Below, piece by piece: positions 23,366 through 35,946 of a stretch of DNA of 64,000 bases. Under the pieces are notes generated by a model, which saw nothing but the letters and a program-made list of their open reading frames with translations, ran no database searches and was not told the DNA's origin. A program made the translations under genes and the position numbers. The stretch comes from Helichrysum umbraculigerum (Eukaryota > Streptophyta > Magnoliopsida > Asterales > Asteraceae). Numbering within the stretch: the stretch's first letter is position 1; each line of letters opens with the position of its first letter. The stretch is taken from positions 130,653,277 to 130,717,276 of the forward strand of contig CATIUR010000005.1 in assembly GCA_949592205.1 (NCBI GenBank), in the 5' to 3' direction.

Positions 23366-24540
23366 CATTTTATAAATTCGGATCCCAAAAGAAATATATA
23401 TTATTATTATTTTTTGTTATTTATTTCTGGAACATCCATCCAAAATCAAAAAAGCAATTCAAACGAATATCAGTAAAATCTATATACAACCATCATAATA
23501 TATAAGCAATCAAAGCAAAACAAACCAGATGAAATCACATTTCTATTTCAGATCTCCAAATAAACATGAGATAAGTAACTAAAAACATGGTTTAGGAGTT
23601 TAATATAATATCTCCTTAAATATCTACATATAACTAAACACTAGAATTCACCATCGAAAAAAACTACCCATGATGCCACATGGTAAAAACAAAACACTGA
23701 CTATGTACATATCCGTCCATAAAGAGCCATTACAAACATTTCACCTTGTCCACTGTATTGAAAACCAACCTGCTTTAGCTTCGAACACTGCTTCCAAAAA
23801 CATCAACATTTTAAGATTAGAAAAGTATATAACACACGGACTATATATCTATGGTCTATAACAACTTTTTGAAAAGTTTGAACCTAATAGATATATAAAT
23901 AGGCAACTAGCATTAAAATCATGAATATTACATAGTGCTAATGTTGGTTATAGCTAAATGCATAATCTTATCAAATTAATTTATTTACAGGCAAATACGA
24001 AACTTAAAACCAGAAGGTATGATGCACCAAATGACATTGCTTACTCAGTCCCGTTTCTACCTTGGCACCTTGCTACTCTAAAGGTTCAACATTTAAATCT
24101 AGACTGATCTAGTTAGCATTACATCTAGCGCTAGACAAGTAGACACCAGACAAACTAAATAGCACTGTATGGACTAAACATTTTGAGTGTTCGATACATT
24201 ATGATTAGCCATATTGTTGAAGTACTAATCATTTGTGATCAAATGAGCTATAAGATACATAAAACTATCATCTGCAAAAAAGTGATTCTTCGAGTGAATC
24301 TAGACCACAAAGATAGAGAGTGCAAAATAGTAATAATTCTATAAAAAGTTACCCAATAGTAATAGCAAAGATTTTAACTATAGTAGACACAAAAAGAAAG
24401 TACCAAACTAGGATTCAAAAATGGCCTACAAAAGTATGTAATCAATTACGGCAAGAAAATGATAGCATTGCAACAAAACAATAACTTCATTGTCAACAGA
24501 TTTAATCTGTTCATTTTTGTAACATATTGGGCATAAATAG
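23366..24540. other. CACTA-1 region 3' of the Ulp1 gene
   Basis: AT-rich sequence between the subterminal motifs and the inferred end of the minus-strand Ulp1-type gene. I see no coding region or terminal repeat; presumably 3' UTR and spacer. Confidence 0.45.
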
Positions 24541-26286
24541 ATACCTTAATTCGACCCGATGTGCTTAACATGATTTTCGTAAAGCGCCTTTCCCGATTGA
24601 GATACCCGTTCATCCAATTCTTCATTCGACACAGGTCTTGTATCATTCCAAATCTATAACCAAATTAATTAAGAGTTAATTATTCCATAAATAAGATACT
24701 TTAGTCCAATAGACAAATTGAAAAGATATTATACAAAAACTTACATCGTTTGGGAAGTTATGTTGTTTGACAGATAGCATATCGGATATCCACTTCATAA
24801 CATAGTATCCACATTCCCAACTCGTTCGTTGTTGGTTACACTAATTCAAAAACCAAGTATTATTACACTTCTGCATCAACCACATCGATTTGTGTATAAA
24901 TATATAGGTATTGATACATGATTTACCTCAACAAACTTCCAGTCAAATTTGTTGTCACAACACCTACAAAAACAATTGTGTCAAGTTTCTGTATATTAAA
25001 AACAAATGTCAATTATGATCCTGACAATTGGAGATGCGCAGCAGACACCACCCAGTTTTTTACTGTTAAGGCGATTAGAAGTCTTTTGATCAACGCAAAC
25101 TATAATCAGTCAACTACAACAGAGGGCTCAGTCTGTTATATATAATTAGAAGTCTGTTTTTGTAGCCCTCTTACTTTCCTCCTAGCTTCTTGCTAGTTTT
25201 GAGTTTTATCACAATTTGCAGTTCAATAAAAAAAATGTAAATTCAATGTCAATACTATAAGATTCTTACCTTTCCACTAGTTCTGAAATATAGTAATAAT
25301 ACGGTCCCTTGTCCTTCTTATGTGTGTTGAGAGAATCCAATATGAATCCCTTATGCTCAAAAGGGAGAATCAAATACAACACCCAGTGACCACTACACAA
25401 AAGCTTAAGCAATTCAGTATAAATAATGCTTGTATATATCTTAAAACAATACATTAAGAAAACGCATCATACCTTTGCAAATACGGTGCAACGAAGATGG
25501 ATTTTTGGTCGTGTGCTAGAAAAGTATTACCAATGTGATTGATGACATCCACACCATTGTCTGACAAGCATTGTTGCCAGTGGATGAGTGTCGGGTTTAA
25601 AAATGCACATTTGTTGCCACCTTTACATTCAGCCAGGGTATATACATGTCTAAACTCAAGACATTAAAAAAATATAGAGTCAATTCTAGTGAATGATAAA
25701 CCAAAAATTATGTCTGCGTGTACAGATGAAGAAAACATGTAATAATGAACTTACATCGCCCACCAATGTAATAAGGTATTATCAAGCCAGTCATTCGCCA
25801 TCCAAGCTAATATTTTCTCATACTCAATATCCTCTATATAGGTATTGGCATACATACCCTCAGGTGATTCAACAGAGACTGTTAAATGTTTGCATGTTGC
25901 GAACTGGCTCGCTAATCGTTGAATAAAATCTGGCCTTTTTGATAATTTTATTTTTATATCCCTCATTCTTGCAAATTCGTTTCGTTGTGGAGCTTGTTTC
26001 TTTCGACCACCACGAGGTGTTGTGGCGTGTGACGATATCGGTTGTTGAACCTAAATTAACAAACCATATGAATCTATCAGTTACATGGTTAATCCTCAAT
26101 AAAAAAAAATCTGTGTGTGTGACTGTGTGTGTGTGTATATATATATACATGTGTGTATGTGTGTGCTTATTAAGTATAATTGTTTAACGACTACCATTTG
26201 ATGGCAACTAGGTGCACTCCTGGACGGATTAGTTAATGGAGGTTGTAACTTTCTTGGTTGTTCAACCTACATCGAAATATCATTTG

Positions 26287-26334
<48 letters not shown>

Positions 26335-28062
26335 GAAAAATACACTACCAAATCCAAAACTGGTGTAGTATGAATATTAGAGTCCTGTGGTGCCATTGCT
26401 TTATGAATCTACATTTATAAAAAAGGATTAAACAGTAAGAAAATTATATGCGAGGCATATATAATTGATGAATATACATGTACATATGTATACCCGTATC
26501 GCTTTTTGTGGCCACTGAATAATATGGGAACGTGCATCACCTAGGGTCTCCACGTCATCGGTCGATATACAAACATCAATTCCTACATACTTTTCTTCGA
26601 CCGTGTCTACCAGTACCTTCAAATACCCCGTCTCCAAAAGATCGTCCTGTGATATCTCATTGCTCCTAGAAGGATATATGAGCCCTCTACCCACTATTTT
26701 ATCAAATTTACCGTAAGGAATCATTATATCACACGGTGTGGGCTCCTGCAAAATGTAGACCATTTTTAGAGTATATACATATATATTTAAGTTGTGCTAT
26801 ACATTGTATTTATAATATTTACAGGTAAATTTGACCTGAATCTCATCAAATTCATTGCAAGATCCACCAGATGCGCAACTAGAGTCGCGAACGACCGGGC
26901 TGCGGGTCCCTTTTAGAGCCTCCAAAGTTGCCTTTACAGATTCCATCTCCTCACGGTGTCTCTCAAATTTTTCATTCCATTCTTCTGCCATCTCAGCCCT
27001 AGCTTTCTCCGTTATATGACTCGTGAAGGCATCTATATCTTCAATTACTACTCTACGCTTATTCCCCCCCTCCTAAGCCTTTCTTTATTCCCACAACGCT
27101 TGACACTGCTCTGGTTCTTCCCGGATGTTCTTTTCCTTTAACCGCCGTTAACGCATCTTTTCCAGCTTCGTAGAAGCTGCCATCAGCAAGCATTTCACGC
27201 TCCTTTTGTGCCTGTTTATGCGCTTGACATAATTGTTAGAATATTGAATCCAGATAAAAGTTAAAACCTGTTAATATATGTCTTACCAACTCTTTAAGCA
27301 TTTCAATAAGAGCTTCTGATAAGTCTTGTTTGCCCGTGAGTTTGTTTAATCAAGTTCTGCCCATAATGTAGTCAAACGAACGATCAGACTTCAATAATGC
27401 TAGTTCTGGGTACCTTTGAATTATTTCCTTTTTCTCCGCTTTCCATTTTGCTTTCTTTCCAACATAGCCTGCTCGGCCTACTCGGGCAGGATTTGTGTTT
27501 TTCAATGCATTTGCCTTCGCCTTAATACTTTTTGCCTATTCATAAGAGTAATAAAATAGGAACTAATTGTAACAACTGAAAAATTAAATAATCTTACATA
27601 ACGTAAAAGTACATTAATTAAATATTATATCACACGTACTATAAACTCAAGCGTGTTTTTAGAAGCAACGAATTGATCCCAATGTCGGTCGTCCAGATAT
27701 GCGTATTGTCCAAATGGTCTTTTACCTTTCCTAACAAACTTTGTAACTAGCGTGGTCTTTAGTTTCCTCCAGGCATCATTAGCTTTTCTAAGCATTGCAT
27801 CTTTAGCCACATCATTTGGAATATTCCATTGTGTCTTTGTGGCTAGCCATAACTGATCCAACAATTTTTGTGTCGCTTTAGTATTCCAATCCACATGATA
27901 AGGTATACGTGATTTCACCTCATTCGCAAACCATGATCCAAATTGCGGACTGTTATCTCCACTAGGTATTCCATGCTCATTGAGTTCGATAAAGTAAAAG
28001 TCGTCTGGATAATTTTTCAGCTGCTTCGCTGAACCTCGTTTACCCCTTCCCCTTCGAGACAT
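24540..28062 (-). pseudogene. CACTA Transposase_24 / Ulp1-protease fusion gene, broken
   Basis: A multi-exon minus-strand gene starts at ATG 28062 (MSRRGRGKRGS). Exon 1, to about 27628, has the plant Ptta/En-Spm Transposase_24 pattern (PYHVDWNTKATQKLLDQLW, then KRPFGQYAYLDDRHWDQF). Later exons at about 27540-27290 (NPARVGRAGYVGKKAKW), 27240-26835, 26755-26490 and 26045-25750 encode charged, partly coiled-coil segments. The 3' part is a C48 (Ulp1/SUMO-protease) fold: GHWVLYLI with the catalytic His near 25390, FILDSL with the Asp near 25335, and QQRTSWECGYYVMKW with Gln and Cys near 24800. All catalytic residues are visible. Breaks are a frame change after RSFDYIMGR near 27355 and one at a C7 run near 27065; both could be decay or homopolymer errors. 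The fusion is known in plant CACTA genes. Its substrate here is unknown. Confidence 0.8.
26106..26331. repeat. (GT)n and (TA)n microsatellites
   Basis: A mixed GT/TA tract at 26113-26165 and a pure TA run at 26290-26331 lie in an intron of the Ulp1-type gene. Confidence 0.9.
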
Positions 28063-28459
28063 TGTATATATTAGCTTACAGTGACCTGGAAAATTAATAA
28101 GCAACCTTACAAAAAATGATAGAATAAATGATAGAATAAATGTTTTTTTTCCGGAAGAGATAGACAAAATACCATTACCATGGAGAAAACACAATGGATA
28201 CAGGATAAAAAAAAGACAACACCACCAAATTACAACTAGTAATTTGGTAGGACACAACACACCAACAAAACACTACGTAGAAAAAATGCAACCAACCGTC
28301 ACACTTATGACCAGCAACTACAATACAAAAAATTAAATTCACCAACAGTACAAACATAAAACGCCAACCAAAGCACACTACAACTACAATCTTTTGACAC
28401 TGACAAAACCGACGGGATACAGCCCCACTAGAAACACAAAAACAAAACACAAGCACCCA

Positions 28460-29000
28460 TACATAAACCGATCTCTCTAAGGTTTAGATGGGTATAAACT
28501 TCCTAAAAAAAATTCTACTTAAATTAATACACATTACCTACTAAACATCGCCTTTTCATTTAAAGTAGGTAATAATAATCAACGGAGATTTAACATAATA
28601 CTATTTATAACATCAATAAAGATCATAAGAATACTTACGGTCGAGATTGAGGGTAGCGCTTCAAAGCAAAAAGCCTAATTTTATCCCTAAATATGAAGTT
28701 AACCGATTTTGCTGAAGATATTTGATTTGTAAGGGTTGGTAATGTGTTTTAGGGTTCTCATTATTGTGGAAGTTCAAATGGATCGTGTATAATTTTGGTG
28801 GGTTTTTTGAGTGGTTACCGCGCGCATTTACAGGTGAAATTGCGGAGCTGTAAGCTTCGTGCCGAAGACAAAAGACAAAAAAGTCTTATGGATCAACATA
28901 TACAAACCGATCTATTAAATTTAAAAATAATAAATAATAAATAAAATATAATATAATATATATAATAAGTGTTATGTATCAAGATATACAACCGATCTAT
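28460..29000. promoter_or_regulatory. Internal copies of the CACTA-1 subterminal motif upstream of the Ulp1-type gene
   Basis: AACCGATCT occurs near 28465, 28902 and 28989, twice within ACAAACCGATCTATT-like contexts identical to the element ends. These copies lie 0.4-0.9 kb upstream of the gene's ATG at 28062, in its likely promoter. I infer that the element's own DNA-binding protein could act here; binding is not shown. Confidence 0.5.
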
Positions 29001-30465
29001 TCATTAAAAAATAATAAATAATAAACATAATATAATATATAATATATAATATAATAATAATAATAGTTACATCCAAAGTGATAAGTATGTAGCTACTTTT
29101 TATAATTCGTAATCTTCATTTTTATTATAATAAATAAATAATAAATAAATAAATAAATTATTATAATTATAAGAAGAAAAAAAAAAAAAGATATGGAAGG
29201 TTAAAGGTTCCTTGAATTTTTTAAATTTAAATGTATGTATACACTTAATTTGAGAATGGGTAAACACTTAAATTGAGAAAACCCATTTGGTAAAATAATG
29301 AGTTTTACAACTAGTATGGAAACATAAATGTCGACTCGAGTGACTTGTATAAACCCTGTACAATACCTTTTTATTTTTTACTTGTAATATTGACCCATTA
29401 GCGATAACTCATCACATTGTTGATAAATTATTACTTCCAAAGCTGCTAAACTGATAATACAACAACAACCAAAGTGCATGTCAATTGAGCACACATGAAT
29501 AATGGATTAAAATAAGTTTCATAAATGTTTGGAAATAACATAGAACACGACCTATTCAACGGTGTACTAGAGTCACACGATCTATATCAACTATGACTTA
29601 TTTGTGCAGGCGCTCTTCTTCCTTGTACATGTATGACTATAGTTCTTGCACAACTCATACCCGTTTCAAATACTTCAAAATGTAAATAGCAAGACCTGTG
29701 GCGACAGAACATACTTGGATGTTAGTAAAGCTACAGAGTAAAATAATTTCAGCCCTAATCCAGAACTACGTACCTAACCGTAAATGTAAGTGTCTTAACT
29801 ACAAACATCGATTACGTACATGTTTATAAGGTCAATACACTTACAATTCAGTTGACAATTAGGGACTTCCACAAAAGCAAACAAATGATTTCCTCTCATC
29901 TCTCCACAATAAAATGTCTGCAACGGCATCGACAAGACAACAAGAGAAGTGATGTCAATAATATAAACAACCGAACATACAAACATGAAACACAACTTAA
30001 TATTAATCATCACGAAATATAGATGTGGCAGATTTTTTTATTTTATTTTTTTGTAAACAGCAAACATTTTCCTTACCACCAAAAAAAAAAAACAGAAACA
30101 AGTACAACCAGAAAAAATCCTAAACCAAACCCAGCTACAAGAAGTAGCATGAAAAAATAAAAAATAACCAAAAAGAACTACAAGGCACTAGACCACATAA
30201 CCTTGTAAAACTAACAGGCACAAAAAGAAATGCACAAATGACCCACACTCAAATGACCATAGCGACAGAATCAGCAGAGACCATACATCAAAATTGAACA
30301 AAAATACTTTTGACCTTATGGACCCATGCTAGCCTAACCCAAAGATGCTGCAGATATTGTTTTCATCTTTGAAACAATATGTTAATAAAGTAACAACATA
30401 TTTGATTAATAATAAAATGCTATCTATATAATATCAAATAACAAGAACAAAAAAAAAAATACCTT
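29001..30465. other. Spacer between the two CACTA-1 genes
   Basis: AT-rich sequence with TAATAATAA runs (29035-29170) and A-rich tracts. It would hold the 3' UTR of tnpD. No coding region recognised. Confidence 0.5.
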
Positions 30466-31908
30466 TCACACATCAACCCATAATCCATCTTCATCGTTGT
30501 CAGATCGTAAGGATGTATTGGCATCAATAGGCTCATTTATCGGAGGAATGCCAACAGAAAATGGTGGTAGCTCATCAAACTGGTCATACTCTTCCTCGTC
30601 CACAACATTATCAACTCCAAGTATGCGCCGTTTACCATGTAAAACGATGTGCCATCTTGAATTACTCGGGTCCTTAACAAAGAACACTTGGGTGGCTAGT
30701 TTTGCAAGAATGAAGGGTTCGGATGCATAGCCATTGGTTGAAAGATCGACAAGTGTGAAACCATCGTTATCAACCATAACGCCTCCGTCGTTTTTCACCC
30801 ACTTACACTTAAACACGGGTATAGTAAATGCATGATAATCTAACTCCCAAATTTCTTGAATTACACCATAAAACGAGTCCTGAGCAATCGTTGCTCTTGC
30901 ATCACGATCCTTCCCATCGAATTCTATCGTTGAGGCTATCAGCGTGACCCCACTGTTTTGCATTGTACTCTTCTCATCTTGCTTTTGTGTATAAAATGTG
31001 TAACCATTTATGTCGTATCGTTGGTATGATCTAACTACATATTTCGGGCCCTCTCCAAGCTTTTCCACAGTTTTATCAACATTTGGCTCTCCATAATTTT
31101 CCATCACCTTGTCTTTCAACCAATTTGAAAATTGTTCATTGTGCTTGGTGTTATACCATCGTTCGGTCTTTCCCCTATGCGTCAAACGTAACATTTGAAT
31201 GTGCTCTTCAATGTACGGAGAAACACATGACATGTGTTGTAAGACTACAAAATGAGAAAGTTGTAAATGAGCACGGTCCGGGACGATCATTTTTTATCCT
31301 CTTTTGGTTCCAACCCCTAAAAGTCTACCTTCGTGGCGAGAAATAGGAATGCCAATACTCTCTACACCTTTCAAAAAGTCCGTACAAAACTCGATCACCT
31401 CCTCAGTAGCATATCCTTCAACAATACTACCCTCAAACTGTGGTTCCTTACATACCCTTTTAGGACGCCCATATATCTCTCAAAAGGGTACATGTAACGT
31501 AGGAATATGGGACCACAAGCCATAATTTCTCCTATAATATGAGAGACCAGGTGAACCATGACATCGAAAAAAGAAGGCGGAAAATACATCTCTAGTTGGC
31601 AGAGTGTGATGATAATCTCCTTTTGCCATTTATCCAACGATTCCGGATCAATCACTTTTGAGTGAATCATGTTAAAGAATAAGCAAAGTTTTGTGATTGT
31701 ATGTCGGATGCGTTCTAGCAACAATCCTCTAATAGCAATAGGAATCATATGCGTCATTAAAACATGACAATCGTGCGACTTCATACCAAGCAATTTACAG
31801 TCTTTCAGTGACACTAAGCTCTTAATGTTTGATGAATAGCTAGATGGAACCTTGATTCCATGTAAGCATTGACAAAACTGCAGTTTTTCCGGTTTTGACA
31901 TTGTATAA

Positions 31909-34848
31909 TGTAACACCCCCAAATTTAACAGTTTGCGGAAGCGACGTTTTGGGTGTTACTAATCAATAATCACAAGCACAAAGGATACAGTGAACGACTC
32001 TAAATGAGACGTTCGAAAAGTTATTACATTAATACGTAAGTAGTTTCAAAATACAAGCTCGAGTTCAAGTAAATTCCTAGAGATTCTAATACATAACAGT
32101 AAGTACAAAAGTAATGCAATAAAATCTCCAAGCTTGTAAATGCATGTGACTCGAGCTAAGTAAGCTTATCCTGCTGGGCATCCCTACTGATGCTGTGTAC
32201 CTGAGAAGCATTACTAAAACGGTCAACCAAAAAAAAGGTTGGTGAATCTCACAGGTTTGTAAGTAAGTAAACAGTTGAACACACAAGTAGTATTTGTAAA
32301 TCATAGCCAGCCAGTAAGTAACGATCACAGGTTATGATCATCGTTTTCTTAAGTTTTAATAAGTGGGTGGTTGCAGGTTATGCTAACCGTTTGATACAAT
32401 TGCCATGAGCCACCATAGTTGAAGCTTAACGTACAGTAAATATAGGTACCCCCTCATGAATGTAATCCAAAACATTCATACGGAACGAGTAAGAAATGCC
32501 CGTTTCTACAGGAACGGTTCGTGGTAGTGCTTGCTACCCCGGGCGGGGATTGTCAGTCCCATATGGATCCATATACTAAAACTCGCGCTTATCACATAAC
32601 TAACAACTATGGTTCAGGAGGATTTCATTGGATTAGTCGTAAACTCATGCAGTTGGCGTATTCGTAATCTCATACAGTAAGTAAATCATGGCAGCAAGTA
32701 AGTTTTGTGTGTTCATGTAAAACAGTAATGCATCTCACCCCTGAGTAAAAACAGTAAAGTAGGGGCTGTAAGACTCACCTGAGTCTGGCAGACAATGCAG
32801 TAAGTAAGCAAGTAGTATCCCGAACTAGCAACCCTTAGCGTCCTAATACGCATAAGGTTTAGTAAGTAAATGGAATACTTGTAAAGTATCCATGCTAGCT
32901 GTTCCCAAACTAGTTAATGTCCATTAGTTTATTTGTACGTTTGTAATCGTTTGTAGTTTGTAGAAAAGTTATACGGTCCGTTTGTTATCGGTGTATAATA
33001 ATAATTCCATCCATTATTATTATGTATTCATAGTAGTTGTACTTTTGTAAAGCGTACGTGTATAACTGTTTGTTTGTATCACATCGTGTATCGTTTGCGT
33101 AAGTTCCTATGGGCTTAAACCCCAAAGGGTACGAGTGAAACCTCGTAAGTATTCGAGTGTATGTTCGTATCAGTTAACGTGTAATCCAGCACGTAACTAG
33201 TGAGTGAACTGGTAAGTTCGTATCGGATGCAATCCCGTGTAATGTACAAGTGTAAGTTCGTTGGAGTGTAATCTCCTAAGTATTTCGAGTGTAAACTCGT
33301 GTGCGTGTGTGAGTGAAATCTCACGTTAGTTTAGCATAGTCTTGTACGTATTCAAGTGTTGTTGTATACTTTCAAAAGTATAGTATTTTCAGGTATAAGT
33401 AGCATCGTATTTGATTTAGTAGTTGAAAAGTGATTCTAACACTTAGAGTATATTTTGTTTTCTGATCTGGGCTTTCTGCGACACAAGGCTTGTGTCGCAG
33501 ACCGTATGCGACATAAGGTCTGTGTCGTATGGATTTGTTTCTGATTTAGTGTTTATGCGACACAATGGTTGTGTCGCAGACAGGGGTACGACACAACGAT
33601 ACGACATAGCCGTTGTATCGCAATCAAGCGATAGGTAAACTTTGTGTCGTAGATGATACGACATATAGTGCGACATAAGCGTTGTGTCGCATTCATTGCG
33701 ACATAACGTGCGACATAACATGCGACAAAGTGTTGTGTCGCATGAAATTTCGGTCCGATGCGACACAAGAGGTCTGTTCGAAATTTAAGTTTCCGAAAAC
33801 GTATTTTCCGGTTTCCGTTGGGTCTAGAACTTTTATACTAGTTTTAATATGTTATAATAAGTTCATAGTAACTATTGGTGGTCGTTTTTAAGGTTTGTGG
33901 TGTCGTTTTCTTTAAAATGACCAAAACCGACATTTCCGTTAACGTGTTCAAAAACGTGTTTTAATTACATATTTGGACATTACTAAGCTAGGGGAACAAT
34001 AATCTAGCAAAATAAAAGTAATCGGAAAAGTTTCGGGTCGCCGGAAAACTTACAAAGTTGTCGAAACGAAAATCCGAAAAGATAGGTTTGTAGCCCTCGT
34101 TCTCGTGATCGCTTTTCTCCAAACGGGTATAGACCTTCGAGGTGTTTTAAGGGTAGTTTTTAGGTGTTTTTGGGTGGTGATTTAGAGAGAGAGAGAAACC
34201 GTAGAGAGAGAGAGAGAGAGAGAGAATGATTGAGAGTGGGTTGTGTTTTTGTTTGTGTGTGGATTTGATCAAAAGGGTGAGGGTGTGAGATCCCCTCACC
34301 TTGGCCGGTTTTGGTGGGTCCACCAAAGTGTGGTCTCACCAAACTTTGCTTCCTCCGTGTTTGCGCTCCGTGCGGTGTTCGTTTCCCCGGTCGTTTAAAC
34401 GTAAAACTAATTTTATACGCGATTAAATATACGTTTGAAAATACGAAATAATACCCGATTATTAAGTTGAAGCATTTTATCAAAATACTAGTTTTCAAGT
34501 TATAAATCATAACTTAGTTTGTTTTGTCGGTTGGTCGAGTTTTCGGAGAGTTCGGTGACGTTTTAATTAAAACGTACGTTTTCCGTTATATTATAAACAT
34601 AATATAAAGTAATAATCAAAGTAATTAAATAATTTCACATTATTTAATAGTTGTTTTATTAATGTATGCAAGTTGTACGATTGTTGTTTTATACGATCTG
34701 TACGAATCGTATACGCGTATATATATATATTCCATCCATATATATATAATAAGTAAATAACGCATATAATCCTATTTCATATTATATACAAGTAATAAAC
34801 ACGTAATTAGGAAAATTTTAAATTGGTCCTAATTTTGGGGTTGTTACA
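31909..34848 (-). repeat. 3' LTR of the gag-only gypsy element
   Basis: 2940 bp, nearly identical to 38128-41065. The first bases outside it on the inner side, TTCTCCCCTTGT, are the reversed PPT. It contains a (GA)n run near 34200 and a CpG palindrome cluster at 33470-33780. Small open frames within it are duplicated in the other LTR and are not genes. Confidence 0.96.
33470..33780. repeat. TGCGACACAA / TTGTGTCGCA hairpin cluster in the 3' LTR
   Basis: About sixteen copies of GCGACACAA, GCGACATAA and the inverse TTGTGTCGCA are packed in 300 bp, many as adjacent inverted pairs, for example GCGACACAAGGCTTGTGTCG. The same cluster is at 39690-40000 in the other LTR, and a related one is at 12965-13335. 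Confidence 0.9.
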
Positions 34849-34860
34849 TTCTCCCCTTGT
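34849..34860 (-). other. Polypurine tract of the gag-only element
   Basis: Reads ACAAGGGGAGAA on the minus strand, directly before the 3' LTR; plus-strand priming site. Confidence 0.88.
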
Positions 34861-34944
34861 TAATAAAATTTCGTCCCGAAATTTGTTCGAAGTAGTAACC
34901 GGTAGTTCGATACTAGTCAGGTAGCTATAATGTGTACCAGTAGC

Positions 34945-35646
34945 CTACAGTAGTAGGGTAGGTCCTACAGTGTTCGTAGTAAGGTAATTGTCTAATAGTA
35001 ACGTACCCTTAGTTTTGTTGTCTGAAGGTAGTGGACATTGGGCCTTAAGATGGCCAGCACTCCCGCAGTTGAAGCACAGCTTCGTCTTAGGGAAGTTAGT
35101 ACTCTTAAGGTAGGACTTGCATCGACCGACGGGTATGGTACACGGTCCTTCATGATGCCGAGTGCATTGGGGACAGAAAGGTTTCTTTCCCAAGTAGTTT
35201 CCGGTGGGTTTGGAGGGAGTAATCTTCACTCTTTTTGTTGGAGGTGACGTACAGTCGGTGTCGGTATCCTCTTCAGTAGGAGTATCATGTGAAGTTGGTG
35301 GTGAAGTAGGGTTTTCTAAAGCTATTAAACGTAGCTCGTACTCACGCATACGTATGTCATTTTGGAAAGCAATTCGTCGTAGGTCATCAATGTCTTCCCG
35401 TGCTTCAGTCAGTTGTTTTCGCAGCGAATCAATAGTTTGGTTAAGGTGGTTGACTGATTCAGTAGTCAAGGTTTCATCAACTGACGTTTTTGCAGCAGTT
35501 AAAGCAGCAGGAGGGGCAGGTGCTGCTGCAGATTCAGCGGAGTGTTCTGTATCACACTCGAGTTCGAGGAGGTAAGGAAACATCTTCGGTTCCTCACTGA
35601 GCAGTTCATTTTGCAGTGTAGGGTTGTTGACGGAGTGAGTTGTCAT
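34945..35646 (-). CDS. Second ORF of the gag-only element: coiled coil plus zinc knuckle
   Basis: An intact 233-codon frame runs from ATG 35646 to TAG at 34947-34945. Residues about 65-112 (NHLNQTIDSLRKQLTEARED and following) are a likely coiled coil. An acidic serine/threonine/proline stretch follows, then a basic patch (TKRVKITPSK), a Cys/His pair resembling the gag NC start (KPFCPQCTRHHEGPC), and a CCHC knuckle CFNCGSAGHLKAQC near residue 195. The nucleocapsid-like end is parallel in layout to that of the gag ORF 300 bp upstream (KPYCSKCSRHHNGSC), so it may have come from a gag copy that lost its capsid part. Downstream only the PPT and LTR remain. It could be a second nucleic-acid chaperone, an accessory protein or a remnant; the uninterrupted frame in a young element favours use. 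Confidence 0.8.
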   Translation of the reverse strand: MTTHSVNNPTLQNELLSEEPKMFPYLLELECDTEHSAESAAAPAPPAALTAAKTSVDETLTTESVNHLNQTIDSLRKQLTEAREDIDDLRRIAFQNDIRMREYELRLIALENPTSPPTSHDTPTEEDTDTDCTSPPTKRVKITPSKPTGNYLGKKPFCPQCTRHHEGPCTIPVGRCKSYLKSTNFPKTKLCFNCGSAGHLKAQCPLPSDNKTKGTLLLDNYLTTNTVGPTLLL

Positions 35647-35946
35647 TTCCTACGAAATACGTGTTCTATTTAAGAATTTGCCTCAAGTAAGTGAAGTTAT
35701 ATTAATTTATCTGTTTAAAGTAACGAATAGCATACGAGTTCCCGGTCTCAACCAGTGTGAGATAATTGGGAAGGGAGTTTGGGTTACTGTATCTAAAGTG
35801 TAAGGCAAATTGTGTTGTCGGGATTTAAGTAGTCGGTCGTTTCCTAATCCTATTGTGTACTTAGGATCAAAGAAAACACACAGAATAAAATACAGTTATA
35901 CATAAGTCATTAAGCGAGAGATTTATGAGAAAACAGATTCGGGTAG

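Noticed and set aside
30466..31290. Separate host gene with a DUF4216-like domain
   Set aside because: It continues the CACTA tnpD frame in order and orientation; the apparent separate start results from a frame change and a TAA.
33470..33780. CRISPR-like evenly repeated short palindromes
   Set aside because: Spacing is irregular, there are no unique spacers of constant length, and the sequence is within a plant LTR.
33115..34510. Several open frames of 69-116 codons, duplicated at 39334-40727
   Set aside because: They lie in both LTRs of the gag-only element and are produced by the hairpin cluster and GA-rich leader.
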